A stretch of DNA of 11,099 bases, taken from G963669175 sp964648415. GTDB lineage: Bacteria; Electryoneota; Electryoneia; Electryoneales; Electryoneaceae. The notes under the pieces were generated by a model. It was not told the DNA's origin. It was given only the letters and a program-made list of their open reading frames with translations, and ran no database searches. Position numbers and translations under genes: made by a program. The DNA lies in contig CAZYOC010000148.1 of the NCBI GenBank assembly GCA_964648415.1, positions 1 through 11,099 of the forward strand, read 5' to 3'. This document shows, piece by piece, positions 5,054 to 11,099 of this stretch. Numbering within the stretch: the stretch's first letter is position 1; each line of letters starts with the position of its first letter.

Positions 5054-8000
5054 ATGTTACGGTTCGCCCATACCGTGCTGACCAGTGCAGTTCCTTGCCT
5101 GTTGATTTTGCTCACCCCGGTAGTGTCTTGCCTGCTGAAACTCCCCGACATGGCCACAGCGCTTGCGCAGCAACGTGTGCTGGATGAGATGATTCTCCCG
5201 GAGACACCGGAGTATCTCTATCCGGATCAGGCGCTGCCGGAGATCGTCAAGAGCGGAGCCAGCCAGGGACATGAACACTGGACGGCGGATTCCAAGTACC
5301 GCATCGAGGGCGAGTACAAGATCTACCTGGGCGACTCGCTCTCCATTGACGCCGGCGTTTGGGTGGGGCTTGCTCCGGGAGCAATCCTGCGCATTGACGG
5401 CGCTCTGGTCGTGCAGGGGACGGCGGACAACCCGGTGTATTTCACACGCGCCGACCCCGCCGCGGCCTTCGCCCGCCTGATGATCATGTCCGGTTCTACG
5501 GCCACGTACGACGACAACGGCGACTATGCTGAAGGTTGTTACATGCGCCACGCCATCATCGAGGGCGGCGGCGAGTACGGCGGCATGTTCTCGGAAGGAC
5601 AGATCCTGATCAGCGAGGGCTCGCCGTACTTGTGCAACCTGACGATTCGCTGGGGGGAAGCGCGCAACGGCGGCGGGATCGCGTTTATCAGCGAATCACG
5701 CAGCCGCCTGGAAAACAGCCTTCTCTACGGGAACTTGTCATCAGGCAACGGCGGCGCGGTGTTTGTCGACCACAACACCGATCCGGTCCTCGCGGGCAAT
5801 ACCATCGTGAACAACACGGCCGGCAACGACGGCGGCGGCGTATTCCTGGCGCATTCCAACGGCGTCCTGTACCGGAACATCATCCAGTCCAATACTGCGG
5901 GACGAGACGGCGGCGGTGTCCTGATCGCCGGCTCCAGCCCCACTCTGCGGCTGAACCTGGTTCGATATAACCAGGCGGAAGCCGACGGCGACAATGTGCT
6001 TATCCATTCCGGCACAACACCTGTCGTTTTCAACAATGCGTTTGTTGCCGAAGCAGGCGAGACAACAGTCGCAACGAAACAGCATACCGCCGAGAGCACG
6101 GAAATCAAGGCTTCCCACAACTACTGGGGCGCGGCGGACCCGGTGCAAGTCCGCTCACAGAAACTGGACAGCGAACAGGAGCCGGCGCGCCCCACGTTGC
6201 TTCTTGATCCTATTCTGGAAGCGCCGGTGGACAGCATCGCCGGACATGAAGCGACTATCGACACGGTGATGCTGTACGAGGATCCGGATTACCAGCTCGA
6301 ATTGCAGACCGACTACATCGGCCACGAAACCCAGGTATACCTGCGTGTCCTGGGGGAAGGCGAGAACCCACGCCTGGTGGACTGGGCGCTGGTGGACATG
6401 ATCGCCGCGGGGCGCGACACCATTCGCCTGTTGACGCCGGAGACGGGGCCGAATTCCAACGAGTACCGGATGATGATCCGCACCTCCAGCCGTCGCGACC
6501 CGGACCGGTTTATTGTCAACGCCACCATTGGCGATAAGCTCTACCTGAAGCCGGTGAATCATCCTGAAAAGACTCTGGAGACGGAAGTCCGGTTCCAGCA
6601 GCCGTTTGTGCGCGACCTGGCGCTCAAGGACGTGAAAGACCTGGAGCATATGATCGACGACAGCGTGGTCGCCACGTGGTCGTTCGAGGAGCCCCAGCGC
6701 CGGCCCCAGATCGCCTTGAAGATGACCGTGCTCGACACCTTCGACGCCGTCTTCTGGGAATCCGGCGAGGTCCGGCAACACGAATCAAAGTACCGGTATC
6801 ACGGGCCGCCGTTTACGCCCGCCCGGGATTTCATCCTTCGGGTAGAGACCACCAACGGGAAGATCTGGTCGGAACCGGCGGACATTCTGTTCCACCGTAA
6901 CGCGATCCCGGCGCCTCCTACCCCGGCCATCCCTGCAAAGGGGCAGGTGTTCCTCACGACTCGGCCCATTTTACAGGTCCGGAGCGAAACCGACCCGGAA
7001 GGCGATTCCCTGTTCACGACGTTCCTGGTTCGTCCGGAAAAAGACCTTGGACGAATCCTTCGCAACAGCGGCGAAGTGGTGCAGGACACCTTCCGCACGG
7101 CTGTGGTCCAACCGCAGGATGATCCCACCGCGACCATCCCGGCGCGCAGCGCGCACCTCCAGCCGCCCGATCTGGATCGCGGCAAATTGCCCATGGAAGC
7201 CACCTGGCAGGTGGGCGAGCCGCTGGACGACAACGCCGTGTACACCATGGCCGCGTTCACCACGGACCACTGGGAGACCACGGACACATCGCAAGCCGTC
7301 CGCTTCATCGTCAACCGCTTCAACGACGTCCCCGGCGAATTCGCCATCCAGTGGCCGGAGCAGATGGACGAGGTGTTGCCGACAGACCGGATCACCTGGA
7401 GCCAGCCGTTTGATCCTGACCCGGAAGAACAGCTCACCTACAGCATCTCCCTGGGAACGGCGTTTCTGGAAACCGATGTCTCCAGCGTGGTCGCGGGTGA
7501 GTTGCAGGGCATCAACGGCATCGGCGATGATGTGGAAGTTCCGCTCACGATTCGGGTGAGTGATCTGGAAGGCGCCACCCGGATCGCCGTTGACAGCGCG
7601 CGAGTGGTTGTCTACAACGCAGTGAACGACACGCCCACAGTCCCCACCGGCTTCAATCTGGTGGAGGGACAGCGGGTGCCGACGTACCCCGCCAACCTGG
7701 CCTGGCGCGCCTCCAGTGACGAGGACCAGAGCGACCCCGCTTCTTCCCTGGTGTACGATGTGGAGCTGAGCCGTATCTGGGGCGAAAAGGTGGCGGTGCT
7801 CCGCACCGGTCCCGGTGTAACCAATATGGACCTGACCCCGATTCAGGACAACTGGCTGGCGTATTGGCGCGTCCGGGCCGTAGATAACACGGAAGCTCAG
7901 TCGGCCTGGAGCCCGCCGGTGCTGCTGGAGGTGAACGCCGTCAATGATACCCCGACCGTTCCCACCGGCTTCAACCTGGAAGACGGGCAGATTGTTCGTG

Positions 8001-9895
8001 AAGTGCCGGCTTACCTGGAATGGGAAGCCTCTACCGACGCAGATGAAAGCGACTCGGCGGCCATTTTCGAGTACGAGGTCGAGCTGCGCCGCAAAAGCGG
8101 CGCGCTGCTGGGGGTTCTCCGCACCCGTCCCGGCCAGACCGGCATCCACCTGGATCCGGTACAGGACAACTGGCTGGCCGACTGGCGGGTGAGGACGATT
8201 GACGATGAAGGGGCGGCGTCCGACTGGAGCTCCACCCGCATGGTGGAAGTCAACCGCGTCAACGACATGCCGACCACTCCCGACGGGTTCACCCTGTCCG
8301 ACAGCCAGCGCGCGTTCCAGTATCCGGCGCCCCTGGCCTGGGACGCCTCCAGCGACCTCGACGAGTCCGACCCGCCCTCCTCCCTGATCTATCAGGTCGA
8401 GCTGGTGCGCGAAAACGGCGACTCCATCGGTGTGCTGACCACCGCGCCCGGCCAGACCGAGATCGATCTGGACCCGGTAGAGGACAACAGCCGTGCGTTG
8501 TGGCGAGTAAGGGCGATCGACGACGAGAGCGGCGCTTCGCCCTGGTCTTCCCGGAGCACCCTCGAAGTCAATGTCAAAGACGACAACCCGAACGCCTTCG
8601 CCCTGTTGACGCCCGAAAATGACGCCCGGCCCTACAGCCTGGGGCCGACAACATTCACCTGGGAAGAAGCCATCGATATCGACCCGTTGAATACGGTGAC
8701 CTACATCTTCTACCTGTCCGAATCCCGTGGTTTTGATGCGAACAAGATCGTGGCGCAGGACACCACCGGCGCGTTGACGTATACCTACAGCCCGGACCTG
8801 AAGCATCTGCACGATTACTACTGGAAGGTGGAAGCGCTGGACAACACCGGGCTGTCGACCTGGTCGGACGTTTTCACGTTCCGGGTTATCTCCACGCCGA
8901 CCGCGCCGCTTTGGACCGGCGAGTGGCCCATGGAGGTCACACCGACCTACCGGGCGCAGTGGGAAGCCTCCACCGATCCGGACCCGCGTGATGTGCTGGC
9001 GTACCGTGTTGAGGTGTCCGCCTCGGAATCCTTCCCCGAAGGCGCCACCGCCGCGCTGGATCCGGTCAGCGGTACTGAAGCCGCCCTGAACCAGATCCCG
9101 GGGCTGGGCGATGTTGTCGTGGATAACGGCCCGCTGGTGATCCGTGTGAAGGCGCGTGACGACCAGGGGTTCGAGGGACCGTGGAGCACTATTTCCGGGG
9201 CGTTCATCAACTTCGAGAACGATACTCCCGAACCGCCGGCGCTGGTGTTCCCCAGCAACGACCGGTTGGACAATACACGGCCCACGTTCCAGTGGTACGC
9301 CGGCAAGGACGCCGACCACACCGATCCGCCAAAGACACTGCGCTACGAGATATGGATTGCGCCGGCAGAGTCGCCGGATACGCCGGTCGCCGTTGGGAAC
9401 GCCATGATCGCGGCCTCAGCGGACGCTCGCACCACAGCGGACATGCCGGTCGCCGGAACGGCGGATAACGGCGCCCTGACCTGGCGGCCGCCGGATCACC
9501 TGCCCGACAACAGCGAACTCGTCTGGAAGATGAGGACGTTCGACGACGAGAACACCGCTTCGGAATGGACCGGCCTCACCGCGTTCAGCATCGACCGGAA
9601 ACCGGAAAAACCGGGCGACTTCGACCTGATGGAACCGGCCAACGAAGCGGCGCTGGATCCGAATACGCCGATCACCTTCACGTGGACGGCATCCACCGAC
9701 CCCGACCTGGATTCGCACGTGCAGTATAACCTGGTGGTCGGCGACCGGGAATTCGGGCCGATGGACGAGACCACGTTTACGCTGGAAGAAGGGCTTCCGG
9801 CAGGGAAATACAAATGGCGCGTCGCCGCCGTGGACAACACCGGCTTGACGAACTACAGCAAGTCCTCCTTCCGGATGGTGGTGGGACAGCCGTAG
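5054..9895 (+). CDS. Giant secreted (probably lipid-anchored) beta-helix plus FN3/Ig-like repeat protein
   Basis: 1613 residues with ATG 5054 after AAGGGGGG. The N-terminus has a hydrophobic core ending in a lipobox-like VVSC (Cys26), suggesting a lipoprotein; cleavage after ATALA (residue 38) is an alternative. Residues about 60-370 form a right-handed parallel beta-helix, with (N/D)GG(G/A)(I/V) turns recurring every 26-27 residues (near 205, 232, 258, 284) and N-rich rungs such as NTIVNN and NIIQSN. Residues about 395-600 are an unrecognised strand-rich linker. From about 615 to the end come roughly nine FN3/Ig-like modules with a shared W-x-(A/S)-S-x-D-x-D motif and a closing YWRVRAVDN-type strand; three of them (857-1173) are close tandem copies. 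There is no transmembrane C-terminus, dockerin or obvious type IX sorting domain. A role in surface adhesion or glycan binding is inferred from architecture. No polysaccharide lyase active site could be identified. Confidence 0.9.
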   Translation: MLRFAHTVLTSAVPCLLILLTPVVSCLLKLPDMATALAQQRVLDEMILPETPEYLYPDQALPEIVKSGASQGHEHWTADSKYRIEGEYKIYLGDSLSIDAGVWVGLAPGAILRIDGALVVQGTADNPVYFTRADPAAAFARLMIMSGSTATYDDNGDYAEGCYMRHAIIEGGGEYGGMFSEGQILISEGSPYLCNLTIRWGEARNGGGIAFISESRSRLENSLLYGNLSSGNGGAVFVDHNTDPVLAGNTIVNNTAGNDGGGVFLAHSNGVLYRNIIQSNTAGRDGGGVLIAGSSPTLRLNLVRYNQAEADGDNVLIHSGTTPVVFNNAFVAEAGETTVATKQHTAESTEIKASHNYWGAADPVQVRSQKLDSEQEPARPTLLLDPILEAPVDSIAGHEATIDTVMLYEDPDYQLELQTDYIGHETQVYLRVLGEGENPRLVDWALVDMIAAGRDTIRLLTPETGPNSNEYRMMIRTSSRRDPDRFIVNATIGDKLYLKPVNHPEKTLETEVRFQQPFVRDLALKDVKDLEHMIDDSVVATWSFEEPQRRPQIALKMTVLDTFDAVFWESGEVRQHESKYRYHGPPFTPARDFILRVETTNGKIWSEPADILFHRNAIPAPPTPAIPAKGQVFLTTRPILQVRSETDPEGDSLFTTFLVRPEKDLGRILRNSGEVVQDTFRTAVVQPQDDPTATIPARSAHLQPPDLDRGKLPMEATWQVGEPLDDNAVYTMAAFTTDHWETTDTSQAVRFIVNRFNDVPGEFAIQWPEQMDEVLPTDRITWSQPFDPDPEEQLTYSISLGTAFLETDVSSVVAGELQGINGIGDDVEVPLTIRVSDLEGATRIAVDSARVVVYNAVNDTPTVPTGFNLVEGQRVPTYPANLAWRASSDEDQSDPASSLVYDVELSRIWGEKVAVLRTGPGVTNMDLTPIQDNWLAYWRVRAVDNTEAQSAWSPPVLLEVNAVNDTPTVPTGFNLEDGQIVREVPAYLEWEASTDADESDSAAIFEYEVELRRKSGALLGVLRTRPGQTGIHLDPVQDNWLADWRVRTIDDEGAASDWSSTRMVEVNRVNDMPTTPDGFTLSDSQRAFQYPAPLAWDASSDLDESDPPSSLIYQVELVRENGDSIGVLTTAPGQTEIDLDPVEDNSRALWRVRAIDDESGASPWSSRSTLEVNVKDDNPNAFALLTPENDARPYSLGPTTFTWEEAIDIDPLNTVTYIFYLSESRGFDANKIVAQDTTGALTYTYSPDLKHLHDYYWKVEALDNTGLSTWSDVFTFRVISTPTAPLWTGEWPMEVTPTYRAQWEASTDPDPRDVLAYRVEVSASESFPEGATAALDPVSGTEAALNQIPGLGDVVVDNGPLVIRVKARDDQGFEGPWSTISGAFINFENDTPEPPALVFPSNDRLDNTRPTFQWYAGKDADHTDPPKTLRYEIWIAPAESPDTPVAVGNAMIAASADARTTADMPVAGTADNGALTWRPPDHLPDNSELVWKMRTFDDENTASEWTGLTAFSIDRKPEKPGDFDLMEPANEAALDPNTPITFTWTASTDPDLDSHVQYNLVVGDREFGPMDETTFTLEEGLPAGKYKWRVAAVDNTGLTNYSKSSFRMVVGQP
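7622..8572 (+). repeat. Three tandem 105-106-residue FN3-like repeats within the giant gene
   Basis: Unit 1 spans 7622-7939 and unit 2 spans 7940-8257 (318 bp, 106 codons each); unit 3 spans 8258-8572 (315 bp). Each begins VND(T/M)PT(V/T)P(T/D)GF and contains a D-x-(S)DxxxS acidic cluster. Each has a P(I/V)(Q/E)DN segment leading into the WRVRA(V/I)D strand and ends with (L/V)EVN. The flanking modules share the fold but are much more diverged, so these three are recent in-frame duplications and a likely site of copy-number variation. Confidence 0.9.
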
Positions 9896-9960
9896 GGGAT
9901 CAGACGACGATGATGCCAAACCGGATAGTTCACGCAACTGGCGGCATGGACGTTTCCGGG

Positions 9961-10068
9961 AAAAAGGGACTGTTACCTTTTTGCCGCTAGAAGTTTTATG
10001 TTTAGACAGTATGAATCAAAAAGGTAACTGTACCATTTTTCCGACAATTGATCGTAAGATATACCGTG
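9961..10068. repeat. REPIN-like inverted-repeat unit 1 of a tandem pair
   Basis: Left arm at 9961-9983 (core GGGACTGTTACCTTTTT) and right arm at 10017-10040 (core AAAAAGGTAACTGTACC) are imperfect inverted repeats around a 33-nt spacer. The unit is then repeated almost exactly from 10069, a period of 107 bp. The upstream part of this gap (9896-9960), after the stop codon of the giant gene, shows no clear terminator. No ORF with coding signs lies in the gap at 9896-10313. Confidence 0.8.
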
Positions 10069-10175
10069 AAAAGGGACTGTTACCTTTTTGCCGCGAGAAG
10101 TTTTATGTTTAGTACAGTGTGAATCAAAAAGGTAACTGTACCATTTTTCCGACAATTGATCGTGAGACAGACCAT
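10069..10175. repeat. REPIN-like inverted-repeat unit 2 of the tandem pair
   Basis: This near-identical copy of the preceding unit differs by one inserted T (after TTTAG), a few transitions and transversions and a small cluster of changes at its right end (AGATATACC versus AGACAGACC). Its arms are at 10068-10090 and 10125-10148. The high identity points to a recent tandem duplication. Confidence 0.8.
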
Positions 10176-10263
10176 AAAAAGGGGTACAGTTACCTTTTCG
10201 GACACATTGTTGTGAATATCAGCTGATAGCAAGGTTTGAAAAGGTAAAAGTCCCTTTTTCCCC
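10176..10263. repeat. Third, diverged REPIN-like inverted repeat with palindromic apex
   Basis: Arms GGGGTACAGTTACCTTTTC (within 10176-10199) and GAAAAGGTAAAAGTCCC (10238-10254, continuing into T-rich DNA to 10263) belong to the same arm family as units 1 and 2. The interior is unrelated and has a perfect 12-bp palindrome TATCAGCTGATA (10217-10228) near its centre. Same arms with a different interior suggests independent insertion or recombination rather than simple duplication. Confidence 0.7.
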
Positions 10264-10273
10264 GAGGATCTTA

Positions 10274-10300
10274 CTATCACGGGCGGGACGCCCGTGCTAC
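10274..10300. repeat. REP-like palindromic repeat, copy 2
   Basis: The same 27-bp element as at 3651-3677 with one mismatch. Here the dyad is perfect, ACGGGCG-GGA-CGCCCGT (10279-10295), followed by GCTAC. It directly follows the REPIN-like cluster and lies 14 bp before the NUDIX start codon, so it would form a hairpin in the 5' leader of that gene. Confidence 0.65.
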
Positions 10301-10313
10301 ACGTGGAAACGAC

Positions 10314-10826
10314 ATGCTGAACGAAACCATTACCCTGCCGGCGATCAACTTTCCTCCCTTGAACAAACCGGACCGGGTGGGCGAAGTGGTCTTTGTTCTC
10401 CGGCGACCGGACGGCGCTGTCTGGCTGCAAACCAAGCTGGATTACCCCGAAGGCGAATACCGTCTTCCCGGCGGCGGGATCAAGCAGGGCGAGGATCCGC
10501 TGGCGACTGTCCATCGTGAAGTGGAGGAGGAAACCGGGTTCACCGATCTGGCGCCGTGTCAAGTTGGCGTTCTGGCCTACTGCGGGGCCGAGAGTTCGAC
10601 AGTGGATTTTACCACTTACCTGTTCCACGCTTCCTGTCCGTCTGCGATACCGGTCAACCAGGACCCCCACGAACTGATCACCGACTGGCGGGCGGTCCAG
10701 ATTGCTGATCTGCACGCCTTTGAAAAACGTCTTCGGATGATCGAGGGCGAGCGACGTGCATGGGGCCATTTTCGGGCGGCGGCGCTGCAGGCGGTGATCC
10801 GGCTGCACCAGGCGGGGCGTCTCTGA
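10314..10826 (+). CDS. NUDIX hydrolase
   Basis: A 170-residue protein with a complete Nudix box, G54x5E60x7R68EVxEExGF76 (GGIKQGE, then REVEEETGF). This motif forms the Mg2+-binding loop-helix-loop that hydrolyses nucleoside diphosphates linked to another moiety. A preceding YRLPGGG and a beta-strand EVVFVLRR complete the usual fold. The C-terminal part (about 130-170) is helical and basic, with no second domain. Substrate cannot be told from the motif. ATG 10314 has only a weak purine stretch upstream (GGAAA at 10305-10309), and the gene is preceded by repeats rather than a clear promoter, so expression may depend on readthrough or an unseen promoter. There is no functional link to its neighbours. 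Confidence 0.9.
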   Translation: MLNETITLPAINFPPLNKPDRVGEVVFVLRRPDGAVWLQTKLDYPEGEYRLPGGGIKQGEDPLATVHREVEEETGFTDLAPCQVGVLAYCGAESSTVDFTTYLFHASCPSAIPVNQDPHELITDWRAVQIADLHAFEKRLRMIEGERRAWGHFRAAALQAVIRLHQAGRL

Positions 10827-10830
10827 ATAG

Positions 10831-10863
10831 AAAAAGGCGTGCCCATGTCAGCAAGCACGCCTA
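10831..10863 (-). terminator. Intrinsic terminator for a leftward (minus-strand) transcript
   Basis: An 8-bp stem AGGCGTGC (10835-10842)/GCACGCCT (10855-10862) with a 12-nt loop. On the plus strand it is followed by eleven A residues, so it is not a plus-strand terminator. On the minus strand the stem is followed by TTTTTCTATT, a proper U-tract. It therefore ends something transcribed leftward from the right side of the window. It may at best act weakly for the NUDIX gene ending at 10826. Confidence 0.6.
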
Positions 10864-11079
10864 AAAAAAAAAATTGATACGGTACGGTTCCATACGCCGC
10901 GAAAACTCCTCACCTGATGTTCTTGCCAGAGCATAGGGCGTAAGGAAGCGCACCGCCATCGGAAGAACTGGGATTCTTTTGTCGCCGTTTCCTGGTTTTT
11001 GTTGTGGCGTTTCCTTGACACGCTGTAGATGTCCGAGTGGTCGTTCTATACAGGCTGTTGCACAATAGGAACCGATCTC
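10864..11079 (-). other. Right-end region, possibly the 3' part of a leftward transcript
   Basis: On the minus strand one frame is open from the window edge (11097) to a TAG at 10863-10861, which overlaps the terminator stem. It gives 78 codons, with a possible ATG at 10959 leaving 32. The peptide has no recognised motif and ends in three Phe encoded by the T-tract, so it is probably not a true protein end. A small RNA or an untranslated 3' region are equally possible. No plus-strand gene is evident; TTGACA near 11014 has no properly spaced -10 partner. Confidence 0.15.
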
Positions 11080-11099
11080 ATTCCAGCGAAGGCTGGAAT
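11080..11099. repeat. Short palindrome at the window edge, REP/dRS3-like
   Basis: ATTCCAGC (11080-11087) and GCTGGAAT (11092-11099) form a perfect 8-bp dyad with loop GAAG. The ATTCC...GGAAT form resembles dispersed palindromes such as neisserial dRS3 and other REP families. The element may continue beyond the window, and only one copy is visible. Confidence 0.45.

Noticed and set aside
6971..9319. 782-codon open frame antisense to the giant gene
   Set aside because: It lies wholly inside a well-supported gene with clear domains on the other strand. Long antisense frames are common under high-GC codon use, and its translation shows no recognisable motif.
9961..10263. CRISPR array
   Set aside because: The repeats are only two to three units of about 107 bp with internal inverted arms and near-identical interiors. 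There are no short repeats with variable spacers and no cas genes.
10831..10875. Plus-strand intrinsic terminator for the NUDIX gene
   Set aside because: The stem is followed by a run of A, not T, on the plus strand. The U-tract is on the minus-strand side.
10861..11097. 78-codon minus-strand open frame at the right edge
   Set aside because: It has no motif, starts inside a palindrome, ends in Phe codons made by the poly-T tract, and is short enough to arise by chance across six frames.

Overview
The window looks like part of a chromosome from a diderm (Gram-negative-type) bacterium of fairly high GC content. It encodes a beta-barrel-like protein ending in Phe and a very large exported protein, probably a lipoprotein, built from a right-handed beta-helix followed by FN3/Ig-like modules. 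It also encodes a selenocysteine-containing SelD, so the organism is inferred to make selenoproteins. The beta-helix/FN3 architecture and the dispersed GC-rich palindromes suggest a Fibrobacteres-Chlorobi-Bacteroidetes (FCB)-like or candidate-phylum lineage. That placement is a guess from style, not from a marker gene.

Left part (1-1925): the end of an integrative element. It holds the C-terminal tail of a RecB/Cas4-like Fe-S nuclease (3-206), a control region with a strong hairpin (327-360), a MerR-type HTH excisionase-like protein (519-776) and a tyrosine integrase (789-1832). The integrase stops just short of a bidirectional terminator and the 3' end of a tRNA-Arg(CCG) gene on the minus strand (1925-2001). 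This is the arrangement expected when an element has inserted into a tRNA 3' end. The rest of the element would lie to the left of the window.

Middle part (2002-5053): chromosomal genes, each with its own sigma70-type promoter. A putative outer-membrane beta-barrel protein (2253-3326) follows a promoter at 2191-2219. A promoter at 3411-3439 starts a leader of about 360 nt in front of selD (3809-4873). selD has an in-frame UGA at the catalytic position and a plausible bacterial SECIS hairpin just after it, so simple gene calling would truncate it to begin after codon 46. A third promoter (4883-4911) starts a compact, highly structured leader of about 135 nt in front of the giant gene. That leader is the best candidate in the window for an undescribed cis-regulatory RNA.

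Right part (5054-11099): the 1613-residue beta-helix/FN3 protein contains three 105-106-residue tandem repeats. It is followed by an intergenic cluster of three imperfect inverted-repeat (REPIN-like) units, two of them near-identical tandem copies of about 107 bp. A different palindromic repeat, also present at 3651-3677, comes next, then a NUDIX hydrolase (10314-10826). The right end has a terminator hairpin whose U-tract lies on the minus strand, pointing to a leftward transcript that begins beyond the window, and a third type of palindrome at the very edge. The genes do not form one pathway. The shared theme is individually promoted genes separated by repeat-rich intergenic DNA.
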